From Heterodera schachtii (Eukaryota > Nematoda > Chromadorea > Rhabditida > Heteroderidae), in assembly GCA_023374025.1 (NCBI GenBank), contig SIJG01000034.1, forward strand, positions 544,089 through 608,088: a stretch of 64,000 bases of DNA, written 5' to 3'. A program made the position numbers and the translations under genes. The notes under the pieces are model-generated. The model did not search any database and was not told the DNA's origin. It saw nothing but the letters and a program-made list of their open reading frames with translations. The first letter of the stretch is position 1. Every line of letters begins with the position of its first letter. Below are positions 1-15,185 of the stretch, in pieces.

Positions 1-464
1 CAATGGGTTGAGCTGTCGTCGGATGAGCAGGTGCCTCCCTCACTGTTGTTGTTGACCCGTGCCATGTACTTCCCTGAGGACGTGGATTTCACTGCTCGCA
101 TTCGTGCCATTGTTGGCTCGCTGCCCAAGGAAATTGGTGACTTCAAAGCGATCAGCCTCAAAGAGTTGGAGGGCGTCTCTGACCCGCAGGTAAAGAAAAA
201 AAAAAATTCAAAATTTTCGTATAAAACAGGCCCCCATCATCCAGAAAAAAAAACTGAAAAATTTTATGGCTGTAACTATGATGCAAATTTTTGCATTGCC
301 AAAAATGGCGCCAATTTGTGCATTTTTTTTAGTCGCATTTTTAAACGACGTCCATTTTGCAGGCAAAAATCGAACTTTTGCGCAACATTGAGGCGGACCT
401 GAAGGCGGAGCGCAAGCTGCGCGAGGAGCGAAATGAAATAAAAAAGAAATCAAAGGGGAAATGA
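1..464 (+). CDS. letm1: LETM1-family mitochondrial inner-membrane protein, C-terminal part
   Basis: This is the last part of a gene that enters from the left edge. Two exons are visible, 1-189 and 363-464, joined in phase 0 by a GT-AG intron, and they encode 96 residues ending in a Lys-rich tail and TGA. Seen: a segment with VPPSLLLLTRAMYFPED followed by a charged helix (KIELLRNIEADLKAER). Family knowledge: the C-terminal half of the LETM1 ribosome-binding-like domain has a P-S-L-L-L-L-[ST]-R-A motif at the same place. LETM1 proteins act in K+/H+ or Ca2+/H+ exchange and cristae organisation in mitochondria. The transmembrane part lies outside the window, so LETM1 versus a LETM1-domain paralogue cannot be settled. 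No trailing EF-hand is seen, so the protein ends early compared with human LETM1. Confidence 0.75.
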
Positions 465-720
465 TCTTTTCGGGTTGAATATTTTTTTTTGTCAAAAATT
501 GCAAAAACAAAATACCTACGGTTTCGCTTTCCTGCAACAAATCCATTCCTAAATCCCTACTAACCCAAAATTCGAAAAAGAAATTTGATCTGGTTCCTTA
601 AGGTTATGATGACAGGTCAACCAAACACGGCCATAAATGGCTTAAAAAACGAAATTTTTGTTTATTTGCCTTACGGTTTGGCCTTCATTTACACAGTATT
701 TGCTTTAATTATCCCCAGTC

Positions 721-1189
721 CAGGGACGGTCCCAGGATTTCGGGTTGGGGGGGGGGTACTCGCCCCCTGGGCGACGACCTTTTTTTTTTTTTTTGCTTTT
801 CACTCCACTTTTTTTTGCGGCGGTTTTTCCAAAAAAGTTTTTTGGGAAAAGGGGGTCCGGCGGTGCCGATAGGCGCCGCCGGGAAAATTTTTGCATTTTT
901 TATGCAATTTGTTAACGAATTTTGTCCAAAAAAGTGATGAATTTTGCGATTTTGAGTCATTTTTAGGAGATTTTCGTCAAAAAATGTCGATTTTTTGAAA
1001 ATTTAGTGAAATTTTTTGGAAAATTTGGGTGAGAGGCTAGGTCTGGGGGGGGGGGGGGTACCACCAAGGAAAATCTAAAATTTCCAGCAAAAGTACTATT
1101 TTTCCTTAAAAATTTCGGGTGCGGAGGGGCCTTGGGGGGGGGGGGGGTACGTACCCCGCGTACCCCCCCCCCCCCTGGGACCGTCCCTG
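721..1189. mobile_element. CAGGG-ended hAT-like non-autonomous element
   Basis: The terminal inverted repeats are CAGGGACGGTCCCAGG and its complement, with long G/C homopolymers just inside. The element is flanked by an exact 8-bp target duplication, CCCCAGTC (713-720 and 1190-1197). CAGGG ends with 8-bp duplications are typical of hAT transposons. There is no transposase ORF. It carries the GGCGGTGCCGATAGGCGCCGCC core at 859-880. It lies in the gap between the LETM1-like gene and the Alba gene; the rest of 465-1329 is AT-rich with no other feature seen. Confidence 0.8.
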
Positions 1190-1329
1190 CCCCAGTCTAC
1201 GAGGCGTTTGAAAAATAATCCATAATCCCTCTGTCTTAATGCCCCAGTCTCCCCAATTATCCCACAGTCTACGATGAGGTTGAAAAATAATCCCCCATGG
1301 GGAATAATTAGGGCTAATCGGTAGGTATA

Positions 1330-2419
1330 CTAATTTTTATAAATTTTAATCAACAAAAATTGTGGAAAAAAAAGTTTTGCATAAAATCGCAACAATAATT
1401 CCTCTTCATTTTGCTGTTGCCCCTTTTCCCGGCCTCTTCCATTTGTTGTTTCCTGCACCGGTCTTTGTTCTTTTTGCCATTCCGACACCAATCTTTTTCG
1501 TCCTTTTCTGCTTCGGCTGACCAATGTTTTCGTCCAATTGAGCGGCAAAGAATGGCGGCAAATTCTGCTGTTGGTCATTTCGCTGTTGGCTGCAACAAAC
1601 AGAGAGAATTTTTATTTTGTAAAAAATTTTTTATTAAACAGGGATTTAGGCAACTCCGATTTCCTTACATTTTTTGGGAGGGGGTCGGAATTCCAATTTT
1701 GAACTGGTTGCTGTTGTTGTTGATGATGTTGTCTTGTTGCTCAATGCATTCCATTGGAAAACATTTTTTCCTTGGCTGGCCAAACGACTTTTTAGAACTT
1801 CAACACACGAAACGCATCGCTCACAACCATCGCCAATGCCGTGAAAGAGCAATTGCCGAACTCCGCTCTCTGTGCCATCTTTCTGTTTAAATTTTTTTTT
1901 TTTTAATTTTAGAGATCGAAATTTTCGAATGTACGGGTAAGGGTATCGGGTTGGGCACCTATACGGGGTACGGATCCCGAAAAGCTGTAGTCCGTAAAAA
2001 AATACGGGGTACGGGTCCGTAAAAGAGTCCCAAAGTCAAAAACTCAATTAAAACAAATTCATATTTTTTGCACAAAAACCGATTCAATTCGAATTCGGGG
2101 CTCGAAATGGGTCAAAACGGATTCATGATTAATGACCCCGAAAACCTAAGAAAACTTATTCTACACGAATTTTTTAAATTATAATTTTTAAAAAAATTTA
2201 TGGGGGACAAACCATATAAGAGCCGCCCCATATTCGGTCTCTATTTTTATTATTTTGTACATAATTGATAGATTTTCACTGAAATGCTCCTACTTGAAGC
2301 TCGACATCAATCCTTTTGAGAATCCTCTCAATTTTGGTGTGCTTTCGAAATGCGAAATGAAGTGCATTTTTGGTCACAAGTTCAGGAAAAGAAAAATTAT
2401 AGGTTTTAGGATCATCCAT
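1330..2419 (-). CDS. Alba-domain protein, RNase P/MRP subunit p25-like (RPP25-like)
   Basis: Three exons on the minus strand: 2419-2294, 1882-1669 and 1589-1330, all GT-AG with matching phases, giving about 199 aa. Seen: residues about 15-45 contain HFAFRKHTKIERILKRIDVE, and the next exon has VRQLLFHGIGDGCERCVSCVEVLKSRL. Family knowledge: Alba proteins of the RPP25/RPP20 type have an opening strand plus G-S-K-I-like helix, then (V/I)hFpGxG.....T/S-C-x-E-I-L-K-R-R-L. The match to RPP25 in RNase P/MRP is good; a cytoplasmic Alba-like protein is the alternative. The start is the first ATG that keeps the Alba strand. The Ser/Thr-rich and Lys/Arg-rich tail in exon 3 is uncertain: all three frames of exon 3 are open for a long way, and an acceptor 15 nt downstream would give a different tail. 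Confidence 0.7.
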
Positions 2420-2491
2420 TGAAAAAATTAATTGACTTAAAAAAGAAATTTGGCAAGTTAAACAAATCAGAAAATACAACGAAATCGTGTG

Positions 2492-3945
2492 CCGACAAAA
2501 GACCAACTAACACAAAAATGACAAAAGACCAACTCACCCAAAAACGACAAAACACCAACCGACAAAAGACCAACTCGACAAAAGACCAACTATGCTAAAA
2601 AACGACAACACCAACGCCAATAAAAAACGACAAAAAACCAACCCAATAAATGCCAACTAAAAAAAACACTAATTTTTTGCAAACTTTTCAAGAACGATAA
2701 AGAATCTATTTCGAATTTTGTTCTCTTTCCAATGGACCTACTCAAAATTTCCAGAAAAATTTTCCCAACCCCCTAGAAATTTTTTTCTGAAAATTTCCCG
2801 ATTTCAAGCCATTTTTGGCTTTTCAGATCAACATGAAGGAGTGATCTGATTAAGTTGCTGTAAAAGATTTTTTTATCGGCATCAAAAGTTACCTTAACAG
2901 GAATTTTTTCAGAATTTTTGGCCTGCAAAATATTGAGATTTTTAAAAAATAAAATTTTATGCTAAACATATGACCACCTAAAAATGGGGGTGAATGTATT
3001 TCAACTAACACCCAACCAGTAACAGCTGACACTTTTCTTCAAGTTTGGTATCATTGGAAAGCCCATTAAAAATGCTACAGAATTGCTTCTGGCCTTTACC
3101 CAATTTGGGCCTTTCTAACTGCTTCAATGAAATTTTTAATTTCAAAAAATAAATTATGCTAAACATATGACCATGACCGGAACCGCTCAGTTCGGCCCCC
3201 ACAGTTCGGCCCTCACGGTTCGGCCCTCACGATTCGGCCCCCACGATTCGGCCCCAGCTCATTTTTCCATGATAGCTTTTTTCTTTGGCATCCAAATCCA
3301 TTAATCTTGGTATCATTCGAAAGCTCTTCACATGCTCTATTAGCCTTACAAAAAGCGGATAGATTTTCAAGCCTGGAAAAAATTTTATTAAGAAAAAACT
3401 TCAAAAATTTCGACTTTCTTGCAATTTTCATGTATAGCTTTTTTGGTATTTGTCTAATCGTAAAGCAATAGCTTAGAAAAAGCTTCTAAACACCTTAAGC
3501 TTTCAAATAATACCAACAATGTTGGATATGTTTGACAAAGAAAAAAGTTATAGAAAGTTGTAGTGGAAAAACATGCTGGGGCCGAACCGTGGGGGCCGAA
3601 TCGTGAGGGCCGAACCGTGAGGGCCGAACTGTGGGGGCCGAACTGAGGTAGACCGACCATGACTGTACCTTTTTTGTTACGAGTAATAAATTTTGAGATA
3701 AACGGAGTTTTTTTAACAATTGGTATTAATAGTTGCAATTTTCTCGTTTTTTGGTAGAGTTGTTTTTTTGTCGTTTTTTAGGTTAGTTGGTATTATGTCG
3801 GATTGGTCTTTTGTCGGGTTGGTTTTTTGTCGTTTTTTATTGGCGTTGGTGTTTTGTCGTTTTTGGGTGAGTTGGTGTTTTGTCGGGTTGGTGTTTTGTC
3901 GGTTGGTGTTTTGTCGGGTTGGTGTTTTGTCCGCGCGCCCAACGA
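2492..3945. repeat. Large inverted repeat with arms made of a GACAAAAGACCAAC-type tandem motif
   Basis: The left arm (about 2492-2665) is a string of ACAAAA(C/G)ACCAAC units. The right arm (about 3735-3945) is the reverse complement, GTTGGTGTTTTGTCG units. The enclosed 1.1 kb is AT-rich and holds a second foldback element (3178-3654). The stretch has no credible gene. Exact ends and a target duplication could not be fixed. Confidence 0.65.
3178..3654. mobile_element. Foldback element with CAGTTCGGCCC tandem arms
   Basis: The left arm has repeated (C)CC(T)CACGGTTCGGCC-type units and the right arm has the inverse, ending in CCGAACTGAGGTAGACC. Flanks show the duplicated GACCATGAC (3169-3177 and 3655-3663); read as an 8-bp duplication, both ends begin CGG. 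A second member of the family is at 38884-39274. It is nested inside the larger inverted repeat around it. Confidence 0.75.
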
Positions 3946-4068
3946 AATACCAGAAAAAAAAAAGTTTTATGTTGCGAAGAAACTCAGTTTTTTTTTCTAT
4001 TAACAGAGATAAAGAAATAGTACGTCAAAATGAGAGATGTTTTTTCTTTGCGCTCTCTATTTATTGGT

Positions 4069-4305
4069 TCATCTCTCGTTTTTTAAGAATGGTGAGTGCC
4101 ACAAAAACATAGATTTCTTCAAAATTTCGAACATTTCAAAACGTGTTTTCATTCCCGGCCTGTCAAATATTCTAAAAAATATTAATGAAATCATATGACG
4201 GAAATCCAACTCATCCATTTCCAATCCATCAATGCACAAGCCATGACAATAAATGCCATAAAGCGGGTCGCGCAACAAAAGAAATACCATGACGACAACC
4301 CACAC
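4069..4305 (-). other. Open reading frame of unknown status
   Basis: A 78-codon minus-strand frame with fairly gene-like composition (it includes GIYCHGLCIDGLEMDELDF) lies between the inverted repeat and NELF-A. I recognise no domain and no partner exons. It could be a lone exon, an old gene remnant or chance. Confidence 0.15.
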
Positions 4306-4559
4306 ATCGTGCGTTGATGAGTTGGGGTTTTTTTGGATGAGTTAGGCATGAACTTAGTATCTCATGTTAGCAAATATCCAAAAATTCGCAGAGTCTTTTC
4401 CACTCCTTCCCATGAAATTAATCAAATAGCAAAAACTCAATGAATCAAATTTGTATACCTATTTTTTTTTAATCTGAATGCTTTAATTTTTTTCAGCTGA
4501 CTCCTGAAATATTCACAAAAAAAAAATTCTTAAAAATCTCTGCTTTTTTACAAATTTTT

Positions 4560-7500
4560 ATGGCGTCCACCAGCAATGGCATCGGAGGTGGCCGTGAAAC
4601 TTGTTTGCGGGACCAAGATTTGGTGCGCTGGCTCGAGAACAAATTGGGCTCAAGCGAACTGTGGGGTGGCCGTCATGCGTCGTCAATGCTAACGCGTGAA
4701 ATGCTCGTCGAGTTGGAGACATGTTTTCAGGTGTTGCATTCTAGGCACCTAATAGTTATGCTACCCCCTCCATATCCGTTAAAAATAATAAAAATTTGGT
4801 TTTTCATAGTCGGTGATCACAATTCAACATTTGTTTTGACATTTGGTTTCATATAACTACAGAAGACATAGTTTTTTTTCTATTTTCTATGATTTTTCAA
4901 AAAATATTCAAAATTAAAATAAATCGTAAAATGAGTCAAATAGAGGACAGACATAAGGGCAAAGAAATTATACAAAATCTCAGCAAATTCGCCTACATTT
5001 CATCATTGAAGGGGTGGGGACTAAAAAAAAATTTTTTTTTTTTTTTTGAAATTTATGTTGCAGAAAATAATTTGGATTGTAATTAAGGAACTCGAGCCGC
5101 CCACAAAAATGAAGATCATCCAAGCCATGGCCCACCTCTCACCCAAGACATTGCAAGCGGTTGGTCTTTTAAATTTAAAACCCGGGACGACCTGCTGGAA
5201 TGCCGGCAAAGTCCCAACCGGCTCCATAATTTTACTCAAAATTTCAACAAAAAAAAAAAAAAAATTTTTTTTCATTGGCCGGATATCCATCCGACTCAAT
5301 GAAATCCAAGTTACTTACAATTAGCTCAAAATTAGAGGAATTCGACAAAAATACACAAAAATTTATTTGAATTGTTGTCACAATTTAGTGGAAAGAACCG
5401 TTGCTGAACCTGATTGAGTTGGCCAGGCGTGACCCGGACGATTGGGTTTGTTTTTCAATTACATGGATTTTTGGCATTTTTTGAAATAAGCATTTTTCAT
5501 CAAAAATCCCCATAAATTCCGAAAATCACAATTCAGGTGGAAGCGATGGCCGACCTTTTCCGGAACTTCCCCGACCTGGGCTTCATTCAGAGCTCTTCAC
5601 GACCCGACTCATACTTCAGCAAAACGCTTGATGAGCTTGAGCAAATTTGTATAAATTTTAGAATTTTTAAAAAATCTAAAATTCTCTTGGTTGTACTAGT
5701 ACCTCACTCATTTCTATTTGTTTCAAATTTCATTTTTTTTACATTTCCATAAACCTTAAGAATTATTAGGTAATACGATGGTGCCCTTTCCACCACCCAC
5801 CCCGGAAGCAGGACAACAAAACTCAGCCGACCGAAATTCAGCCGACCGAAACTCAGCCGAGACATAATTCAGCCGTGAATAAATTTTAAAAAAATTTCAA
5901 ACTTAGAATTTTTAAAAATTTAATGACGAATTCTAAGAAATTTCAAAAAAAATCGCTGAAAATTTAAAAAAAAAATTTTTTTTTCTCATAGAATTTTCTA
6001 AGAAAAATTTTCTAAGATTTTTTCTTGAAAAATTTTAAAAATTTATTCACGGCTGAATTATGTCTCGGCTGAGTTTCGGTCGGCTGAATTTCGGTCGGCT
6101 GAGTTTCGGCGGCTGAGTTTTGGGGTGCACCGCACCCACCCACCTCGGACCTGAATTCGAACAAAAAGCAGAAAATTATTTTCGAATTTTTCATTTATGG
6201 ATTCCAAAACTACATAAAATAGACAAATTATTTATTTTATTATATATTTTGAAGGCAATACGAATTTATTTAGGAAAATGCTAATTTTTTTTATTTCTAT
6301 AAAATGAAATTCATTGGTTTTTTTTAGTGATTAAAAAGTTCGACAATGACGAAACAAAAGATGTTCAATTTCCGTTGCCATATGACTCTGAGTTGATGAA
6401 TGCTTCAGCAATTGAGGTAGGTATTCCACAAAAAAGGGTGAAATTTTTGTAATTTTTTTTTTTCATATTTAGGCAACTTTTGGGCCTGAAAGTGTGGCAA
6501 TAAATCGACAAAAACATTTCACTCTGAAGAAACAGACCAACAAATTTGACAAACTGCTTGCCGACGTAAAAAAAGGTTGTTGTATTTTTTTTTAAATACT
6601 GAAAATTGTCCGATGCATCCCTAAAAATTCGACGCCAAAAAAGCAGCAAAAAAAGTGTCGTCGAAAAAATTGAAAAAAAAAAAATTTGTCCACCTCTCCT
6701 TGAAAATTCGTTACTCCTCTAAATAAATTTTTAATTTGAGTATTTTCGACGATTACTTTATGTTTTTTCCTTCAAATTTTCTTTCCTGCAAATTCAAAAG
6801 GGATATAAATTGCTTAGAATTTTTTTATAAATTTTTTTTTTGTCTTCAGCTGCTGAACAGCAAAGTAATCCGGCAAATCGGAAGAGTCACGGCGTGCTGA
6901 TGTCATCATTTCCCATCAAAATACGGAGCTGTGCCAAAAAGTTGGATAATAATTGTCAGTTTTTTTATTATTATTTTTTTTTAATTTGGGGTTCAGCCGC
7001 ATTTTTCAGGCAATTTTTATGAAAAATTTACCTTTGACAATGTGCGAAATTAGTGCAATAAATATCAAATTTTGTCGGTTTAAGAAAAAAAAATAATAAT
7101 TTTAAAAAGAAAAAAATTCTACATTTCGACAAAAAATTTGTTTGGTTTTTGGAACCTCTGACACACATGGCTGTGTTTTGATACAAAATTGTATCTTTTT
7201 TTTTTGCAAATAACTCCGGCCATATCTTTTTGCTCGAACAGCTTTTTTTTTGCGACACGTTTTTTTTCAAAAAAAAAATTTTGGGGACCACGGGGATGGG
7301 TCGCGGAAAAAATCTTGAAATTTTTAATGCGTGTTAAGGAGTTCCCCATTTTTATCCCTTTGCGAGCGAGTCCCGCCCCCTCTATGAATTGTGTATATCA
7401 AAAAAAAAAATTTTTTTTTTCGCCCATTCAGTGCCAATGAAAGGCCTTTCGTCGTCGTCCAATGCGTTAAAAATGTCCACCGGGTTCACCACTGACTCCA

Positions 7501-10500
7501 AAAAATTCCAACAACGGACACTGCCGAAGCGGGCTGGCGGTGCCCAATTGTTGGACATTGCCGAGTTGCCCCAGCCGAACAAACGCCGACGGACCACCGT
7601 AACTGCAGCAACAACAGCCGTGCCATCATCATCAACGGCACCGGCGGGGGCACCACAAACGGCACAATTGGCAACAATGGCGGATGGGGACCAACCAAAG
7701 CAACAAAACCTACGGGTATTTTTTTTTGTTTCGTTTGGTTTGAAGAAATTGTTTTACGATCGTGTTCATATGTATTTGTGTTTAGTATTTTTCGAGTGGA
7801 AAATATATAAAGAAAAGAATATTCAATGTCGTGGGGAGGGTTCGAACCCGGGACCCCCCTTCCAAAAAAAATTTCATTGGCCGCAAAATCCGATTTTGCG
7901 GTACGCGACATTTCTTTCCCGCCACTTCTTTCCCGCCGTTTCTTTCCCGCCACTTCTTTCCCGTCATTTCTTTCCCAGGACATTTCTTTCCCACCGTTTC
8001 TTTCCCGGGACTTTTCTTTCCCAAAATTAGAATTAATCCTAAATATTAAAATAAATTTATAAAGCAATATAAGCGTTGTAAGCACATAAGCAACAATAAT
8101 TTTAAGGAAAATTAATACGTCGAAAACAATGTTTACCAAATGAAAATTTGAATTTTTGAATTTACACTACAGTAACTTTTGTGTCTGACTTCAGGAAGGA
8201 ACTAGAAATTAGAGACCGGCGGGAGCGGGAGTCCCGCGGGGGTTTACGGGAGTCCCGCTCCCGACTCCCGCTTTTTTCGGTGAACGGGATTTTTTACGGG
8301 AGCGGGAGTTTTACGGGATTCCCGCTCCCGCTCCCGGAAAAATTTAAACTCCCGCTCCCGTAATTTAGGATTAATAAAATTCAAATTTTCATTTGGTAAA
8401 CATTGTTTTCGACGTATTAATTTTCCTTAAAATTATTGTTGCTTATGTGCTTACAACGCTTATATTGCTTTATAAATTTATTTTAATATTTAGGATTAAT
8501 TCTAATTTTGGGAAAGAAAAGTCCCGGGAAAGAAACGGTGGGAAAGAAATGTCCTGGGAAAGAAATGTCCTGGGAAAGAAATGACGGGAAAGAAGTGGCG
8601 GGAAAGAAACGGCGGGAAAGAAGTGGCGGGAAAGAAATGTCCTGCTCCGCCGATTTTGTCATGTGCCGCAAACGTCCGAAGTGCAAATGCCGGACTGCAT
8701 TTGTTCATCTGTAAATGTCTGATTTCCAATTCGGGTTATTCCACCATCCGTAGAGAGCTAGATCTCGTGGTCTAGAAGACCATTTAAAAGAAATTAAAAA
8801 AAAAAAATTATTTTTTAAATAGTAAGTAAACTACTTTAAGTTTTTGTAGGGCAAAAAAAAAATTTTTTTTTTTTTAGTGTTTCATATCCATTCAAGATTA
8901 AAAATTTTGTTTAAGAATTTTATACAAATAAATTTTAAATCTTTTTATAGAAGGGTTCGCTGACCAACAACAACAACAAGAGACACTCGTCATTGAACAA
9001 CAACAAATTGGGCGCAACTGTTGCTAAATCGCCACAGAAAACGGCAGGACAACAGCGCAAACATGGGACAGAAGAATGCAACAACATCAACGACAAAGAG
9101 GGAGACGAAAACAAAACAACGGCGGCCATGCCGGAGGGCACAAATGACGGTTTTGTTTTTGGGGTTTTTGTATTTTTATGCATATCTGGAACAAAACAAA
9201 ACATTTGGGAAATGGCAATCCGGTTTTTTTTCTTTTTCTTTTTTTTGCGAAAATTATTTGTTTTCGTCAAAAAATAAATTTATTTTAATTTTGTGGCCAT
9301 TTTTTGAAAAAAAAAATAGAATTCAGTCATTTGGCGGTGCCGGTACGGCGACGATTGGAAAATTTTTTTTATTTTTTTTTTTGAAAATTTTGAACAAGAA
9401 AAAGAATGGATACTTCAAAGTTTTGGTTCTTTTTTATGAGTTGCTATTCTACCTCTGTTTTCATTTCAGCTTCTGCTATTCTGGTTCCAATTCCTGGCAC
9501 CTCCTCATCGTCTTCATACATGGTTGGCACTTGTGGTGCCGGTGCCAATGTTGGCCTTGTTAATGACGGTGACAATGTTGATGGTGCACTTCCTCCTCAT
9601 CCATCGGCTGCACAACTTTGCTTGATCAATAACAACACCACCAACAACAACATTTCCGAGCAGTACAACAATGCTTTGGTCAATCCGCAACAGTACCAGC
9701 AACAAACGGCGGCAATTCGACCGATGGGTGGGGAAATTTAATGAATTTGTGTGAACTCAATGGATCAGTAGGGACTTGAACAGTTGATTAATTAAAAAAT
9801 AAAATAAAATGTTACTACATAGTAATGGATTCGAACTTGGATCTAAAAAACAAAAATTTTTGAGCCCCACAATTTTTTTTACAATCGGCGCCCATTCTCC
9901 TCCCCAACCAGAAATTTTTTTTAAAGTTTCAGTCTTACAATTCGGACAGTTTAATTAAGCTAAACCATATTTCTTACAATTAATATCATTTTGTCCCCTC
10001 TTTCAGTTGGTTCGCATCCATTTCCAACCAACCCAAGCAGCACAATGATGGCCTCCTCCTCCTCAGCGTCGTCAACCAGCAGCGCATGTTTCAACAATTT
10101 GTTTGCGGAGATAAGCACTGAACAACAGCAATTGCAACAACAACAACAAATGCCCAGAATGGAGACGAATTTCAATGTAATGGTTTTTTAAAAATTTATT
10201 TTAATTTTTGACCGTCAGGAAAAAAATGACCAAGAAAAAAAAACACAAAATTAATTTATATTTTTTGGCAGGATTCGAATAGAATAAATTATTTGGCCAT
10301 GAATTCTTTCTGCTTTTAAGAATGAAGCGCTGAAACAGTTCAACGGCTTGTTGAAAGATGCAAACAAATTGAGCCCGCTCAGCTACAACATGATCGTCTC
10401 ATTTTTGAACGGCAACAAAAGTAAGAGATTCCATTAAATCAGAGGAGGAAAAAAATTCGTAGGGGTCGGAGCGGTGCACTATAAATGTTGCCACCGAAAT

Positions 10501-11450
10501 GCATTTTGCGGAATAACCAGGAAAAATTTAAAAAAAATTTTTTAAACGAAATATTTGGCATTTTTTTGGGGAAAATTTCAATAAGAATTTATAAGAAAAA
10601 TATCCAAAATTTCTATCAGAATTTGGCTTAAGTGAAAAGTTTTTTTATCGGCAACCTTATGTGCTGCAAAAAAAAAAAAATTTTCTAAGAAAATTGCAAG
10701 CATAAAAAAATATATGGATCGCTGAATATTTTTTTCAAAAATCTTTTTTATCCCATGCTCCGGGGTCTGGCAGCATTTCTTCTAACAATAAATTTTCACA
10801 TTTAGCGAATCCGTTGGTGGACAAACTTGGCACGCTCATCACTTTGCCATTGTCCGAGACCATTGAATTTGAGAGTGGCTTCGATGGGTCGTCGTCAGCG
10901 ACGAGCACAACCGCATCAGTGTTCCTTGTCGAAACATTCTTCCAAATGAATTATTGCACGGGCGAATGGAAACGATTGCGAAAGGTTTGGCCGCAAATTT
11001 TAGCAATTTCCTCGTTGTTTTTTTTTAAATTGTAAAACATGGAATAGTGCCATACCATTTTGGCTTCGGATAGTCGACACGGGCAAAATTTTTAAAGAGT
11101 TTAAGCAATTTCTTATCAAATACGAAATTTTTAAAAAATTTTCGGACGGCGCCTAACATCACACCAACGGACTCCGATTTACCACATTTTTCAGTAAAAT
11201 TTACTCTGAAATGGCAAAAAAAAAAAAAAAAAAAAATTTTTTTGTCGAAAATGGTTATGTTCCATAAAATCAAACAAAAGCCAAGTACCTAACTAACTCC
11301 CATCCTATTTTCTTTAAATTTCAATAATTTAAAACATTTATGAATTTTAACAAATTTTTTTTTTTCAAGTCGCGCCTGCTCAAACCGGAGGAGCTTGGCA
11401 AATATTCTCATTACCTGCAGCAACAAGGGACCTCATCTCGTTTATTTTAA
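4560..11450 (+). CDS. nelfa: Negative elongation factor A (NELF-A)
   Basis: NELF-A is the NELF subunit that holds RNA polymerase II in promoter-proximal pausing; it acts in the nucleus with NELF-B/C/E and DSIF. Fourteen exons join in consistent phase: 4560-4730, 5064-5159, 5389-5445, 5537-5648, 6328-6416, 6473-6575, 6850-6954, 7432-7715, 8951-9149, 9470-9727, 10007-10176, 10321-10420, 10806-10984 and 11370-11450, giving 667 aa. Seen: an N-terminal helical domain (VRWLENKLGSSELW, then ELARRDPDDWVEAMADLF), a central GAQLLDIAELPQPNKRRR equal to the KLLDISEL...KRRRK block of human NELF-A, a long low-complexity Asn/Ser/Gln region (exons 9-11), and a C-terminal domain with VFLVETFFQMNYCTGEWKRL, matching the human C-terminal block. 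The start is the first ATG before the conserved helix. A foldback element lies in intron 4 and another in intron 8. A small optional exon near 9319-9350 cannot be excluded. Confidence 0.9.
5803..6132. mobile_element. Foldback element with CAGCCGACCGAAACT tandem arms
   Basis: The left arm repeats (AAACT)CAGCCGACCGAAA and the right arm its inverse, around an AT-rich loop. The ends read CGGAAGCAGG and, on the other strand, CGGTGCACCC, followed on both sides by AAAACTCAGCC. The flanks carry an exact 9-bp duplication, CACCCACCC (5794-5802 and 6133-6141). It sits in NELF-A intron 4. Confidence 0.8.
7899..8649. mobile_element. Foldback element with TTTCTTTCCCGCC tandem arms
   Basis: The left arm is an array of TTTCTTTCCC(G/A)CC-like units followed by about 125 bp of unique sequence; the right arm mirrors both, giving arms of about 260-280 bp. 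The loop (8156-8364) holds GC-rich GGGAGCGGGAG palindromes starting AGAGACCGG. The ends are CGGTACGCGACATTTC and CGGAGCAGGACATTTC. The exact 9-bp duplication CCGATTTTG is at 7890-7898 and 8650-8658. It sits in NELF-A intron 8. A B-box-like GGTTCGAACCC lies just outside, near 7848. Confidence 0.8.
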
Positions 11451-11898
11451 TTTTTTCGACACCAAAAACGTTCATTTTTTGCTTCGCACACCAAATAAAT
11501 AAATATATGTATAAAACACTCTTTCTTTTTGTCTTTTTATTCAATTAAATGATTTTGGCCAAACAATTTTTGGTATTTTTTTCCATTTTGGAGCCAAAGT
11601 TTGGATTTTTTAAAAATCAGCAGCTGGCACGTAAAAATGCTAAAGCTACTCGCCAAAATTGTTTCGGAGGCATAAATGCCATGCCAAACAATTTGAGCTA
11701 AGAACTCTTCGAATTGGTCTGCAATTCTACTCGTCCGATTTTAATTCAAACCTTGACCCTAAAATGGAAAAGTACCCAATTTTTTGTTTGTTAGCATTTT
11801 GCCAATATTTTGTCGTTTATTTATTTTCCATTTTGTCGAGCGTAATGTAATGTAATTCGATGTGAATAATGTTGTTTTTTTCTAAGATTTTTAAAAAA

Positions 11899-15065
<3,167 letters not shown>

Positions 15066-15185
15066 TTGTTGTTTTATTTCCTTGTTTTGAAACTTCACAA
15101 AAAAAAAATTACTTAATAGAAAATGATGTTGAATTTTTTTTAAATATACTATATATAAATGCATTTAAAAATTGAAAGTTTTTCC

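Noticed and set aside
3720..4112. Frame with repeated VGVLSG / VFCRF words
   Set aside because: It translates the GTTGGTGTTTTGTCG arm of the inverted repeat.
7486..8139. Frames with repeated GKKSPGKE or SFPPLLSRRF
   Set aside because: They translate the TTTCTTTCCC arrays of the element at 7899-8649; only the part up to 7715 belongs to NELF-A, in another frame.
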